64,000 nucleotides of DNA from Phycomyces blakesleeanus NRRL 1555(-) (Eukaryota > Mucoromycota > Mucoromycetes > Mucorales > Phycomycetaceae), in assembly GCF_001638985.1 (NCBI RefSeq), contig NW_017265145.1, positions 1,288,715-1,352,714 on the forward strand. Reading direction: 5' to 3'. Positions 1 to 10,694 of this stretch are shown here, in pieces. Positions within the stretch are counted from its first letter, which is position 1, and each line of letters opens with the position of its first letter. The position numbers and the translations under genes are program-made. Under the pieces are notes generated by a model. The model searched no databases. It worked only from the letters and a program-made list of their open reading frames with translations, and was not told where the DNA came from.

Positions 1-343
1 TGGTCTTCCTTTTACTATAGCAAAGTCAAAAGGTCAAACCCACTGGGGATCGGAGAGTATATGTAAAATCGAAGAGAGGATAAAAGGTGCTTTTTATTGA
101 TAGAAATTGAATTGTCTTATATAGTTTCCTAAACTAATACTGCGCATTATCCGCAGTAAACTATTATACTCTATTTAATTACAAGAGAAGTCCTTTTACT
201 GTGGTTGATGCTCAGAAGATGTTACTGTGGTTAATCTTTACAAGACATTACTGCGGTTCGTTATCTATGAGGTATCTTTGACATACAGAACTGCTGTGGT
301 CAATTATCCCGATTTCTCGGATTCATCAAAATAATGTCCGACA
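1..343 (-). mobile_element. Solo LTR, tRNA-downstream family (TD), cut by window start
   Basis: Near-identical to the 362-bp copies at 6238-6599, 20938-21299 and 62919-63280. The window begins at base 20 of the repeat, so only the outermost 19 bp are missing. In its sense orientation (minus strand here) the LTR has TGTCGG/CGACA inverted ends, a TATATAAG box and an AATAAAA signal. No internal coding region of this family occurs in the window. Its U3 end faces the tRNA-Glu gene at 392-463. Confidence 0.9.
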
Positions 344-367
344 GATTCATCAAAATAATGTCTGACA
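344..367 (-). mobile_element. 24-bp terminal stub of a second TD LTR
   Basis: After the first LTR terminus (GTCCGACA, ending at 343) the last 24 bases of the LTR repeat again and end in GTCTGACA at 367. The simplest reading is that the LTR at 1-343 inserted close to the end of an older copy of the same family. The rest of the older copy would lie beyond the window. The stub ends 24 bp from the 3' end of tRNA-Glu. Confidence 0.7.
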
Positions 368-391
368 CAATAGAGTGTCATGTAAAAGAAA

Positions 392-463
392 TTCCCCAAC
401 GGGGAATTGAACCCCGGCCACGACGGTGAGAGCGTCGGATCCTAGCCACTAGACCATTGAGGA
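392..463 (-). tRNA. tRNA-Glu (CTC)
   Basis: A 72-nt cloverleaf on the minus strand. The acceptor stem TCCTCAA pairs with TTGGGGA (one T-G wobble). The anticodon loop CTCTCAC gives anticodon CTC, and the T-arm is CGGGG-TTCAATT-CCCCG. A-box and B-box sequences are in place. There is no intron and no encoded CCA. The 3' flank reads TTTCTTTTAC, a Pol III terminator. TD-family LTR sequence starts 24 bp further downstream. Confidence 0.95.
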
Positions 464-467
464 ATGC

Positions 468-863
468 ATGGTATTGACACGGTGCATTGTACTTTTTATC
501 AACCACAGTATTTTTCCCTTTTTCAGTCGATTTCAACCTTTTTAATTAGTCACAAGGTCTCAAACCCCCAATTATAATTTTATATTTTAATTTTAATTTT
601 ATTTATATTATTTTTATTTCTTATTCTAAAAATTTGACTTCTCGTCATTTTTATTTTTATTCTTCTCCAATTTTCTGAAGACAAATTTCCCTTCCCTTTA
701 TTCTTTTCTGAAATTAGTTTCTCTCTTTTTTATTTTTCTTACTTTTCTTAGGCACTAAATGTGACGTTTTCCTCTCAACACTACTTTACCAAAATTGTTA
801 ACTGTAGTTTTTCTTTTTTTTTATAACATACTCCCTCCCAATCTTTTCCATTTTCTGTAGTTA
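468..863. other. T-rich spacer without a recognisable gene
   Basis: Low-complexity, pyrimidine-rich sequence between tRNA-Glu and the Ty3-A LTR. I see no coding region, no tRNA and no copy of the tRNA-upstream LTR found at the other three tRNA loci. Confidence 0.6.
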
Positions 864-1256
864 TGTATTGTATTCAATATAATTGTAGATTCAAATAGAG
901 TGCACAGACTAAGACAAAGACATATTGAATAAGCAACCAGTATCAATTATACATTATTTCTCACACTATCATTAAATAAAAAATATACCAATAACAAGAT
1001 CACACACCTTAGTCAATATCACTAATCACTCAAACAAGAGCGTGGGTAATAACTTAACAATATATTATCTATGATATGAGAAAATAGACATCACATGATA
1101 TACTCATATCATTATCTTAAATACACATGCAATGTCTATATAAACTCACATAGCAAATAGCAATAGAAGGGGATCTCTTTTTTTCATTAATAAACAAAGT
1201 CTCACTGTACTTCTCGTCTACACTTTGTTTTTCTTTCTTTTTCTAAAAATATAACA
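864..1256 (+). mobile_element. 5' LTR of decayed Ty3-A element
   Basis: About 393 bp, starting TGTATTGTATTC and ending ATAACA. It aligns along its length with the 403-bp LTR of intact Ty3-C (46147-46549), sharing the CATGATAT region, the TCTATATAAAC TATA box and the CAAAGTCTCAC segment. Many substitutions show it is much older than the Ty3-C LTRs. The matching 3' LTR is absent because the element is truncated at 3494. Confidence 0.88.
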
Positions 1257-1262
1257 TTTTTT

Positions 1263-1270
1263 TATGGTGA
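1263..1270 (+). promoter_or_regulatory. Putative self-priming primer-binding site of Ty3-A
   Basis: TATGGTGA lies just after the LTR. It can pair with TCACTGTA inside the same LTR (1202-1209) over 8 bp including two G-U pairs. No TGG-led match to a tRNA 3' end sits directly at the LTR edge. See the same arrangement in Ty3-B and Ty3-C. Confidence 0.45.
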
Positions 1271-3494
1271 ACTCTTTTTCTTTTACACCCTATAACAAAA
1301 ACACCACCATGTCTTCCGAACACCTCAATGGCAAATCTCCGGTTTTGTTTGCTCAGACCGACTTGAGCAGAATGGATGCTTCTGCCAACACCCAAGCTGA
1401 CACTTCTTTGCAAGCCATTGGTCGCATCTGCAATGTTGTGGCTACCTGCTCCACTGCCCTTGCTGATGCCATTGAGCAGAATCTACTCAAGGAAAGGAAG
1501 AATCAAATCGGGCAAACCATTACAACAATGGAAGGTAACCTGACTATTCTCATCTCAGTGCATGGTCATTTACTGCGTTCCAGCCTACCTTCTGCTGAGC
1601 AAGAAACCCGTCAATCTCATGTTGTGCCCAGGGAACTGCCCATCTTTCAGTGGCATGTAAACAAGTGGGACACCACTCAGAAGGTGTACTCCTCTATTGA
1701 GGAATGCCTTGACAAATTTGAGAATGTACTCCATTTGTACAGTCTGGATCTCAACGTGGACTGGCACCACCTCCTGCCCATTGTTCTATCAAGAGAGCAA
1801 CACTTCTGGTATGACAACTACCTTTGTAGTTCCCCTGAGCTCCCCTGGTCTTTTGCATGTGATGCATTTATTTGTGTCTATAGCATCAACGATCTGGAAT
1901 GCCAGATACAACTCACGCATGAGCTGATGCTTATGAGAATGAGAGCCATAGAGTCTGTAAGCAATTACACAAATAGATACCAACGTGTTTGGCGAGAGGC
2001 CTAGGTGACTGACAACATGCAAACCACTATAGCTTATACTGCCACCCTCCTGCCAGAGTTGGCCCGTCAAGTCTCACTCCTGCAAGTAAACATGCCCAGA
2101 GAAAAACGGGACACTATCCACAAGATGGCCTCTCTGGCTAGGTTAATCTACAACACGGTATTCCCTGCCACTCTACACAACGACTCTGCTCCTAGGACCT
2201 GCACACTTGGTTAAGCACAGGTGTCACACACACCTACTCACCCTTCTTCTGCTCACTCTTCTGGTTTTTCCTGCGAAACTACACCAAGCTGTGAATGCTC
2301 CTCAAGCAAGAAGTGTTTACTTCATGGCAAGAACAATTATGACACTGAGGATTGCCACATCCTCAAGACGGCTCTGGCAACCAAGGGAGGTAACCAGATG
2401 GAGAAAACACCCCACATCAACAAATACGTTGGTTCTACCCCTTGTTGCTAGTGTGATGAAGTTTGGTCTCACAAACATTGCTGTACTTCTGTCTCTGGCT
2501 CCTCCAGTTCTTTGGGTTCTGTGTCTGGCTCTTCTTAGAGATCTGCCCCCATTTTGCCATCTGTTCTGCACATGCTGTTACTAGCGACAACACTCCCTTG
2601 GAGGCCAGCTCCTCTGAAGACGACCAGTTCATGGTCATAGACTTTGAACAGTGCTCCCCATGTAAGTATATGGGCACTCACGTAGATCTCAGTAAATGAT
2701 CTACTCACTCCTATCTCGTTCCTATTTCTTTAGAAGAGGGAAAACTATGGGCACTGGTAGACACCGGGGCCACCATCAGCTCTGTCAACACCAAGCTCTG
2801 TAGCAAGTTTGGGTGGTCAATCATTCCTTGCAAAGGGAAAATCGTGTTGGCCACTAGTAACGCTATTGCTCATAGACTAGAAGTAACAAAACCAATAAAA
2901 GTTTTTTATAACAACAAACACATTACACATTCTTTTGAAGTTTTGGATCTCGCTGAGAATATAGATGTTAGTATTGGTACAGATTTAATGCCAAGCCTTG
3001 GTATTCATTTACTGGGACTAGCAGAGAGTTGGTACGGTTCTAATACACCTCAGACCCCTACACCCATAGCTGAAATAGAAAAGCCCAATAATTCACCAGC
3101 TCGTACACCCACTGAACATTCTCAATTCATGAAGGCTCTACTACCCTTTATTAAAGCAAATGAAGACATACCCATCACTTTATTTTGTATAGTTAAGGAA
3201 TCTATTGTACAACTACCAACGCCCCCAGGTCAAGTAGTCTATAGATGACAATATCCTATTGCTTTACAATTTGTTCCACTGATGGCCAAACATATAAACC
3301 AATGACTTACTAATGGCACCATACAAAGGGCACCCGTCAATACTAAGTGGAACAGCCCACTTACATTCACTCCTAAAAAAGATGAGTTTGGTAATCTCAC
3401 AGGCAAGCGTCCTTGCTTAGATCTCAGAGCCATCAACACTCTGCTATCTGATGACAGATTCCCTCTGCCACTCATCTCTGAACTCTTTCACAGG
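1264..3494 (+). pseudogene. Ty3/gypsy gag-pol pseudogene (Ty3-A), 3' truncated
   Basis: Collinear with the first half of the Ty3-C polyprotein: a Gag start (MSSEHLNGKSPVL), the Gag body, the protease motif (ALVDTGATIS-like at about 2752-2790), the linker (SIGTDLMPSLGIHLLG) and the start of reverse transcriptase. Stops and frame breaks fall at 2002-2004, about 2213, 2449-2451, 2535-2537, 2697-2699, 3246-3248 and 3303-3305. Against Ty3-C, several are CGA-to-TGA or TGG-to-TGA/TAG. The copy ends abruptly in the RT domain (after CTCTTTCACAGG) where a solo LTR begins. RNase H, integrase and chromodomain are gone, so it is not functional. Confidence 0.92.
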
Positions 3495-4037
3495 TGTGGT
3501 ATTTCAGGTACAAAACAATAGAAAAATAAAATATTTGATAATAGAGATGTATAGAAATACTTTGAGACTGTATATAAGTTCTTTTTATTCATAAATAAAA
3601 AGTGTCCCTTTTTATAAGAAAACACAATTTGCTCTTGTCATTACGTCTTAGTTTCTTAAGGCTTTCTTCCTTTACTATATTTGGTTATTAGAGTGTATTT
3701 ACTGCTTAACTAGTGTCGGTGTTACAATTATGACATCAAGTCATAAATCGTACTTCTTTAGCTCTTAGCTATTCTTTTCTCTTTTATACTAGAGCTTTAG
3801 GACTTCCTACTAAATTAGCTCCATATCGATCTGACACAGTTTACCCAGCAGTATGATATAATTATCTTAACAATCTTTAAGATATTATCTACAGTACTAA
3901 CTGTAATAATTATTGGGCTGATTACTTAATCGTTTATATATATTTTATACTGACAAGATGATAGCTACTATGCTATCCCAATATGAATATGTTCTTATAT
4001 GTGATAAATCCAACATCCGAGTGCCTGGATCACCACA
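3495..4037 (-). mobile_element. Solo LTR, family D (copy 1)
   Basis: 543 bp with TGTGGT/ACCACA inverted ends. It is the same length as, and highly similar to, the inverted copy at 58862-59404. In the sense orientation (minus strand here) it has TTATAAAAAGGG and AATAAA. No target duplication is found: the left flank is Ty3-A RT and the right flank a CACTA end. A deletion or recombination after insertion probably removed the rest of Ty3-A. Confidence 0.88.
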
Positions 4038-5643
4038 ATTTTATTCTTTCCAATAAAAATAAAAGTGTAAACCATTACCAACCTAATAAGAATGGGGAAC
4101 CAAATAAATAAAGAACATATTACTGGTCCATAATTTTAAAGACGTCTTTTTTTGCTGCTGATGACTAAACTTCTTAATAATAAACTAGCTTAAAGGTCAC
4201 CTTTACGCTACTTTTAATCTTTATAATATGTTGGTGCCTGACCTTTATGGTTCTATATAAAAAATATCAAAATAGATACGCAGTTTTAAAAAACTTTCTT
4301 TTTATATATCAAGTCAGATAAGTATATCTAAAGTGCTAACAAACCTTACCTGTGGCACTCCCCACCCACAATTCCGCTAGTTGACTCTAGTCATTCCACT
4401 ATCTGTGAAGGTTACCTTCAGCACAAGTGGAAAAAAAATCAACTAATTTAAATATGGAAATTATACTACACTATATCCCATATTTAAACTACCTTATTTT
4501 TTTAATTTTTCCAGTGGCAGATACAATATCCTAATATACTGTATGACAGTCTTAGCACACCACAAATTTCTAGATGCCTTTTGTAATAGCAGAAAATCCT
4601 ATCATTTTTTGTAAACTGGCAAGACTGGTTGGTAATTGAAAATCTTGGTCGTAGATTCTCAGCAGATTGTTGATAAACTCAATCAAGACAGCAGCACCCT
4701 TATCAATAACATAACGTGAAGCAAACAGTACTGTAAAGATGGCTATAAATTGATAGACTTCATTTTCGGGCATATCAGAAGCAGCAAAAGGGTCTGTAAA
4801 AAATTAAAAAAAAATTAAAACTTGATTTTTCTTTTACTCTCTTTTTCTTTTAGTTTTCTTTATGTATCTCACACTGACCTTCACTGTTGAAGTCCTCAAT
4901 CTCAATCTCATTGACTTCATCTTCAACATTGTCATCAAAATCATTGTTGTCTCTGTCATTATCAAACATTGAGGCGGTATCCAAAAAAGGTAAGTTGGCC
5001 TGACTGTCTATTGCTTCCACAGAATTGGAACGAGAGGTCGGAATTAATACAAATATGGAATATAATAGTTTATTAGTTTTTTTTCTGTCTTTAAATAAAA
5101 AATTCTTACCCTCAGTATCTACATCCATGTTTCTCATTGCGGCTGTGTTTCATTAAAAGTTTAAAAATAAACAACATAAATAAAAAATAAAAAATAAAAA
5201 ATTAAAACGATTATTACACAGCAAACAAAAAACCAACACTGAATATATTATACTATTCTCAAATATTCTGGTATCTTCAACTCTAGCTCTCTTATTACGA
5301 TGAGTCTCAGTACACTTTGCAGCATAAGAAGATTTCTGATGACTGTTGTGACATTTAATGCAGTGACAGTCTAAGGTGTGGGTTTGGGTAGATAGAAAAA
5401 TATTGTGTATAGCTTGAATTATAAAATAAAAAAGGAAACAAGTACTACAAATACTTTATTTGATATGATTTTATAGCAAGCCAAAAAAATATAAATTTTT
5501 TATTATCTATCTAAACCAATAGAATATGTTGAAAATACACCCCAACATAAATAAAAAAAACGGCTGAGCTGAAAAAAAAACTCTGAAATTTCCACTACCT
5601 TTCTCGTTACTTAAAGCTATAGTATTTTTTTATTTTTCCAGTG
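4038..5643. mobile_element. Rearranged CACTA element remnant (P0)
   Basis: Two pieces of the P2-type CACTA family. Bases 4038-4516 are a left end in inverted orientation; read on the minus strand it starts CACTGGAAAAAT and matches the P2 left end, including the stretch corresponding to 29090-29215. Bases 4517-5643 are a right-half fragment ending in the same terminus (ATTTTTCCAGTG). The middle and C-terminal transposase regions are missing. An internal deletion plus inversion is the simplest explanation. Confidence 0.7.
4520..5395 (-). pseudogene. TNP2-like transposase pseudogene, N-terminal exons only (P0)
   Basis: Three exon-like blocks on the minus strand match the 5' exons of the P2 transposase. 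Block 5395-5265 encodes a CxCxxC...H cluster (DCHCIKCHNS...), followed by an acidic exon at 5137-4858 (SIFVLIPTSRSNSVEAIDSQ) and an exon at about 4795-4527 (FIAIFTVLFASRYVIDKG...QDFQLPTSL). The spacers have splice-like borders. The catalytic part is absent. P0 keeps a sense CAA codon at the position where both P1 and P2 carry stops, so it documents the ancestral codon. Confidence 0.7.
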
Positions 5644-6070
5644 AAAATAGAAGTAAAGTAATAATATAATAATAATGTAGTAAAGTAAAGTAAAAAATAT
5701 AATAATAGTATAATAATAAAGTCTAATAAAAATGTAATAAAAAGTATTGTAAATAAATATCAGCAATAAAGAAGTGTATAAAATTAGGGAAAAGAAGTAT
5801 AATATTTAGTGGGTGACAGGTGTTTCTGAGGTGACAATATAGATGTATATTTTAATTATTTAAGAAACGGAATGAAATTGGGGGTTTGGGTATAAGGGGT
5901 ATTGGGAACAAGGTTTCCCAAGAAACCTGGGGAGACCACTCCTGTCCCTCAAGACACGTCACTTGGTCGACTCACCATTGACGTCAACGTCCACAAGTCT
6001 GGTACCATCTGTTATGGCTCACTGCCAGGCCAAACTGCTGAAGGAACACATCGTCCAGTGTCTATCACCA
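5644..6070 (-). mobile_element. Truncated LTR, tRNA-upstream family (TU)
   Basis: Matches the U3 half of the LTR at 21464-22068 (opposite orientation) and 60907-61365. Shared blocks include GGGTTTGGGTATAAGGGG and CTTGTCCCTCAAG-like sequence. The outer end (CACCA at 6070, i.e. TGGTG on the minus strand) is 50 bp upstream of tRNA-Arg. The U5 half was replaced by the P0 terminus. An open frame of about 110 codons across this region and the tRNA is fortuitous. Confidence 0.8.
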
Positions 6071-6120
6071 GAAATGGTTTAACAGTGACATTGTCTACAA
6101 CACACGTGCTACCGTTATAT

Positions 6121-6194
6121 GGCTCTGTAGCGAAATGGATTATCGCGTTAGACTTCGAATCTAAAGGTTGTGGGTTCGAGTCCCATCAGAGTCG
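6121..6194 (+). tRNA. tRNA-Arg (TCG)
   Basis: A 74-nt cloverleaf. Acceptor GGCTCTG pairs with CAGAGTC, with discriminator G. The anticodon stem-loop TTAGA-CTTCGAA-TCTAA gives anticodon TCG. The T-arm GTGGG-TTCGAGT-CCCAT contains a consensus B box. A T5 run 3' of the gene is the Pol III terminator. A TU-family LTR ends 50 bp upstream, and a TD-family LTR begins 43 bp downstream. Confidence 0.96.
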
Positions 6195-6237
6195 AGCACA
6201 TTTTTATTGTTGTCAAATTAAATTCGTGTGACAATTG

Positions 6238-6599
6238 TGTCGTTCCTGATCTGGGATGGTCTTCCTTTTACTATAGCGAAGTCAAAAGGTCAAACCCACT
6301 GGGGATCGGAGAGTATATGTAAAATCGAAGAGAGGATAAAAGGTACTTTTTATTGATAGGAATTGAATTGTCTTATATAGTTTTCTAAACTAATACTGCA
6401 CATTATCCGCAGTAAACTACTATACTCTATTTAATTACAAGAGAAGTCCTTTTACTGCGGTTGATGCTCAGAAGATGTTACTGTAGTTAATCTTTACAAA
6501 ATATTACTGCGGTTCGTTATCTATGAGGTATCTTTGACACACAGAACTGCTGCAGTCAATTATCCCGATTTCTCGGATTCATCAAAATAATGTCCGACA
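6238..6599 (-). mobile_element. Solo LTR, tRNA-downstream family (TD)
   Basis: Full-length 362 bp with TGTCG/CGACA ends, near-identical to 20938-21299. It starts 43 bp beyond the 3' end of tRNA-Arg. Unlike the copies at the other three tRNA genes, its U5 end faces the tRNA. No target duplication is evident (flanks ATTG and GGGA), so it may have exchanged flanks by recombination. Confidence 0.92.
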
Positions 6600-6660
6600 G
6601 GGATTCTACTGGGGATTGAGCTGGAGATTCAGCTTGGGATTGAGCTGGCGATTCTTGCGA
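6600..6660. repeat. Short degenerate tandem repeat
   Basis: A run of imperfect units around GGGATTGAGCTGG and GATTC immediately after the LTR. No other copy of this block was noticed in the window. Confidence 0.5.
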
Positions 6661-6689
6661 ATCACAGTGGAATCTCTAGTTCCCTTTTA

Positions 6690-8259
6690 AGTAATATATT
6701 TTAATCACCATTGACTTATTAATATTAGGTTTTATTCATATCCCGCTATATTTATCCATCTGCTATAACCTTATTTTCATTGGTAGGAAAAAAATATAAA
6801 AAGATTTCTATTAGTAAGAATAAAAAAAGAAGTTCTTAAATTGGTAATAAAATATTATTTTAGTTTTTATAATTATTTTAATTAGATAAAATACATTTTA
6901 TTATTGTATATGCTTCAATGGTATTGGTCATTTCAACAGAAACATTCTCTCAAATGGCCCTCATTTATATATATTCTGATTTGTTCACAATTTTAATTAG
7001 GTAAAAAAGTTTCATTTCATAGAAGATTTTTATTTAAAAATACTTTTATTAATTGTTATAAAAAGGACAATTCTTTATTCATTAATTGTATTGGCTAAAT
7101 ATCATTTGAATAATTTCATGTTTTCATATTAAGTATACAATTTATTATACCTACCTGACATGAACTTACGAGTTCTTTCCTTCACGCAGTTTTTCTATGA
7201 CTGAAAGACTTTTGCAACAAATATCTGGTTTTTGTGACATGTGGTAAAGCCGACACAACTTTGTTTAAGTAGACACACATGTTTGGCGCACATTATGCCC
7301 TTGTTTTCTTGAGATAGACATTGTATTTGGATTTATTTCTAAAGATTGTACAGAAAGGTAGATGGCCATTTCATTACATATAAGACGTGAACGTGTTAAT
7401 AGTTGTTTTGTTTTTCTTGTTGAGTTAAATGAAGAACATGACTCATCATTTTAAAGTTGTGTTTCAAAGTTCTAGTTTTAATACAAGCATTAATCTCAAG
7501 ATTAGGACATCAAAGAACTATATTGCTTTACATTAGCTTATATGTTTTTCTTTGCTTGATTATTTCTTACATCATAGTCTGGGTGGGCTTCTCAAGTGTG
7601 TATTCATTTATGTCATTAGGTAGTTCAGAAATGTCCAGTTGTAGAATGCCTGTTACTTTTAGAGTGCTTTTTGGCCCTTCTGCAAAATAATAAGCATTTC
7701 TTATATATTCCTAAGTGTTTCTTTCATATCTTGAAGCAGATAAATTACTGAATCTTCTTAATTATTCATGATAATAATAAAAATCCGGCATCAGGGTTTG
7801 TTATGAACAAAAGAAAGAACAAGAAAGAAAAATTTTCTAAGTCATCATTAGCGTCATATATTTTGTACAAATGTATTGGTTACTCTTTGATATGAAATAT
7901 CAATACAGTAATTTTACAATGATGACAAACACTTCCCTATTCTAATTTTTTAGCGTGTCTTTGAATTGTCTTCACATATTTTATTCAAGTAATAAAAGTT
8001 TGATATTTTCTTTCTCTTTACTTCTGACTTGTAATAGCCATTAATTGCAATAAACACTTACTAAAAATGTAAAGTCTGTAGTTAAAATGCACTTTTGTCT
8101 ATCAGGAGATTTAATTTTCGGTGGTCAATTTGCTTTTTATCAACTTCTTCAAAAAACAGAGACTTTCTTATTTCATTTTGAATTTTTGGTGAATTTTTAA
8201 TTATTATAGACCAAAAAGAAAGTCACTAATTCAAAAATCCCAAGTTTTTTCCCGTAGTG
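6690..8259. mobile_element. Non-coding CACTA relic X1 (left boundary uncertain)
   Basis: Homologous over most of its length to the two halves of element X2 (38175-38796 and 59952-60903). Shared blocks include the TTATATATAT...CTG stretch, TGTTTTTCTTGTT..GTTAA and the AATCC.ACATCAGGGTTT region. The right end reads CCCGTAGTG, i.e. CACTACGGG on the minus strand, a CACTA-type terminus. I find no coding region. The left end is probably truncated. It supplies the empty site that dates the Tc1-2 insertion in X2 (near 7285-7300). Confidence 0.6.
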
Positions 8260-8277
8260 AAAGCTCCTTATTTTTGT

Positions 8278-8602
8278 TGTGCCCGAATTCTTGTCAGCCA
8301 ATCAAGATGACGATTACACAGAATTCTCTTTTGAGAACAATGACCGAAGTGATTTCCTTTTGCTCACAAAAGAATTAGAAAGCACATAGCTTAACAAAAG
8401 TAGAATAGAAATCAAAGCAGACATTTATAATGGCTGAGTAAGTTTAGAAAAGATATAAAAGAGGGTGTTATTTCATTCAATAAAAGTTATCTATCTTTCC
8501 ATCCTCTTTTTATTCTTTTATCTTTGTTTATGATTCCCAGTGGGTTTGACCAATTTTGGCTGTGTTATAGCATTGGAAGAACAACCCAGATCGAAAACGA
8601 CA
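8278..8602 (+). mobile_element. Divergent TD-related LTR (subfamily TD2)
   Basis: 325 bp from TGTGCCCG to AACGACA, with a GATATAAAAGAG TATA region, CAATAAAAG and the TD-like U5 block CCCAGTGGGTTTGACC. It is clearly related to, but diverged from, the 362-bp TD LTRs. Its first 50 bp also match fragments at 8994-9019 and 15344-15377 in inverted orientation, which makes it the empty-site reference for the P1 insertion. Confidence 0.75.
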
Positions 8603-8629
8603 TTTTCTTTCTGTTGGAGGTTTTGCAGT

Positions 8630-8993
8630 TGTCAGAGTTGACATCGGTGTCCAAAATTGGGAATTGCAACCAACTAGTAATAGTTGACTTTTTAGGATAA
8701 AAGATCTTGACTTTGCCGATTGGTCTCTTGTATATGTTTTAGATGTTTAAGATGGTGAATATACTTGTAGAAGATATTACTGGACAACAAGCATCTAAGA
8801 CATATTATTGTAGCTATTCTTTTAGCCAGAAATCAAACATCATTTTGTATAAATAGTCAAGAAATATAATTTATAAAAAGCATCTTTATTCTTATCAAAA
8901 AAACTATTCTTAAAACTTGACAATCCCCAGTGGTATTGATTCTGCAACTTAGTAACAAGTGCCAGAAAAGAAATATCAGATCGAGACTTGACA
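8630..8993 (+). mobile_element. Solo LTR of Ty3-F family
   Basis: 364 bp from TGTCAGAG to CTTGACA, highly similar to the 362-bp LTRs of Ty3-F (15378-15739, 20565-20926). It sits against the TD2 remnant that begins at 8994. The flanks (CAGT and TCAA) do not match, so the left side was probably rearranged after insertion. Confidence 0.88.
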
Positions 8994-9019
8994 TCAAAAG
9001 AGAATTTTGTGTAATCATC
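8994..9019 (-). mobile_element. TD2 LTR fragment, distal piece (split by P1 and Ty3-F)
   Basis: Read on the minus strand, 9019-8994 continues the TD2 LTR whose first bases lie at 20933-20931 and 15377-15344. P1 and Ty3-F inserted into this LTR in separate events and pulled it apart. The missing remainder was lost next to the Ty3-F-type solo LTR. Confidence 0.65.
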
Positions 9020-10694
9020 CACTGCAAAAACTATTGGGAATTATTATAATAATAGGTTTTGATTATCGGGATATTTTGTCACATAAAAATGAATTACTCA
9101 TAAATATTAAGGAAATCATAGTTGACAAGTTATTGAATAAAGTGTCAAAAATAATTGAATATTATCTTATTCCAAAAATAAAAACCAGGAGTTTAGGTAT
9201 AATGTCTGTGTATCAACTGTTCTCGGGGATCAATTATATAGACTATTCCAAATGCAGAACAATGTATTATCTACCACTGATTACACCTGTAATTTGATGT
9301 AGGCCTTGTTTTTGTAATAACAGACATAATAACAGGACACTTCTTTAATGTTTATTGGCTAAATGAATCGAAGAAAAAATTCTCATAGGTGCAAATGCTA
9401 AGCACGAGTTACTCAATTGGATATTGTTTTGTTTTGAAAAATGGTTTTTTATTTGTTTTTATTTTGGATAAAAAAAGCTTTTTTTTTGGCAATAATAAGA
9501 ATTCTATATAGTAATACTATTAAATACACTAATCTGTTATATTGTACTTCTTATAAATTTTGTTTCAGAATTTTTTGAATTAATAAACTCGGATAGTGAG
9601 TATATATGCTTACTGAAGCTATTTGATTAAAGGGAGTAGAAAAATACTTACATACTGTTAGAATAATTTGTTAATAATGGAATAAAACACAGATTTATAT
9701 TATCAAAAGCTACGAGCCGATGCGTCATTCAAGTATATATTACAAAGAAAGGAATATAAAACATATACATACATATTTACTAAAGGAACATGTCTTGTCC
9801 TTGAGTACCGGTCATATAAGAATGTGAAGAACCATTTCAACTATAAAAAAGGAGAGTGAAAATGCTGATATAAAAAAACAAAACAAAACAAAAACAACAC
9901 AATAATAAAATGAATAACATGTACCCTTATATTCTTTAAATGATTTGTTTTTACTGACCATATGTAAATCAAGGGTGAGCTATATTTAAAGTAGATGTTA
10001 GATATTGTTTTTAATACTGGGAAGAAGATGTTAATATAGATATATACGTACATGCCACCAATATGTTTTTGTGTTTTTTTTGTCTGCACCGGTTATATCA
10101 GAGAAATATATGTAATGGCTATTTAAAGTAATTTATAGTTAGTAAAATAATGATATATTTAATAGTAAAGTACCTCTTGTATAATGAAAGACACCTGCAT
10201 CATATGTATATATTAAGGGTGCCTAAAGTGAAACATAGTAGGATTAAAAGAGTGTTATTTTTATTAATATTATTAAAGAGTAGAGAAAAACAGAAAAAGG
10301 TGGGAAAATAAAAAACAGTGTTTGAAAAAGCTGTAGACCCTGAAAAAGTTATTAGACTGTTTCTCTTACTTTGAAAAAAAAATTGTCTACTAATTATAGC
10401 TTTATATGTTTCATAAAACAATTGTTACTTACTATATATCTAAAGAAGTTGTTTTCTAGCTCAATTTTTTTCAAAATAATATATTTCGATCTCCTCGATC
10501 ATTTAAATAAAGAAGTATTTACACACTCATACACTTGCTCAACTTGCTCGCTTAATCATTAACATAATTGTTTAATCACTCAATCACTCTACAATTCTTT
10601 ACGTGTAAAGTACTCTCTTAAAAATTTATTAAAATAGAAATATCAAGCAATATATATCAGAAACTTATTATTTTATTATATAAAAATACAGATA
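9020..10694. other. P1 left arm, no convincing gene
   Basis: Very AT-rich sequence between the left terminus and the accessory gene. Only short open frames of low complexity occur. A small spliced gene cannot be excluded. Confidence 0.5.

Noticed and set aside
5902..6231. Plus-strand open frame of 109 codons over the TU LTR and tRNA-Arg
   Set aside because: It runs antisense through an LTR and into a tRNA gene. It has no domain and the other TU copies do not keep it.
8840..9022. VDDYTKFSF on the minus strand, resembling a Ty1/copia integrase start
   Set aside because: The match spans the junction of the P1 terminus, a TD2 LTR fragment and a Ty3-F LTR; no integrase follows. Chance similarity.
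9007..9297. Plus-strand open frame of 96 codons
   Set aside because: Starts outside the P1 terminus and runs through AT-rich subterminal sequence with no motif.
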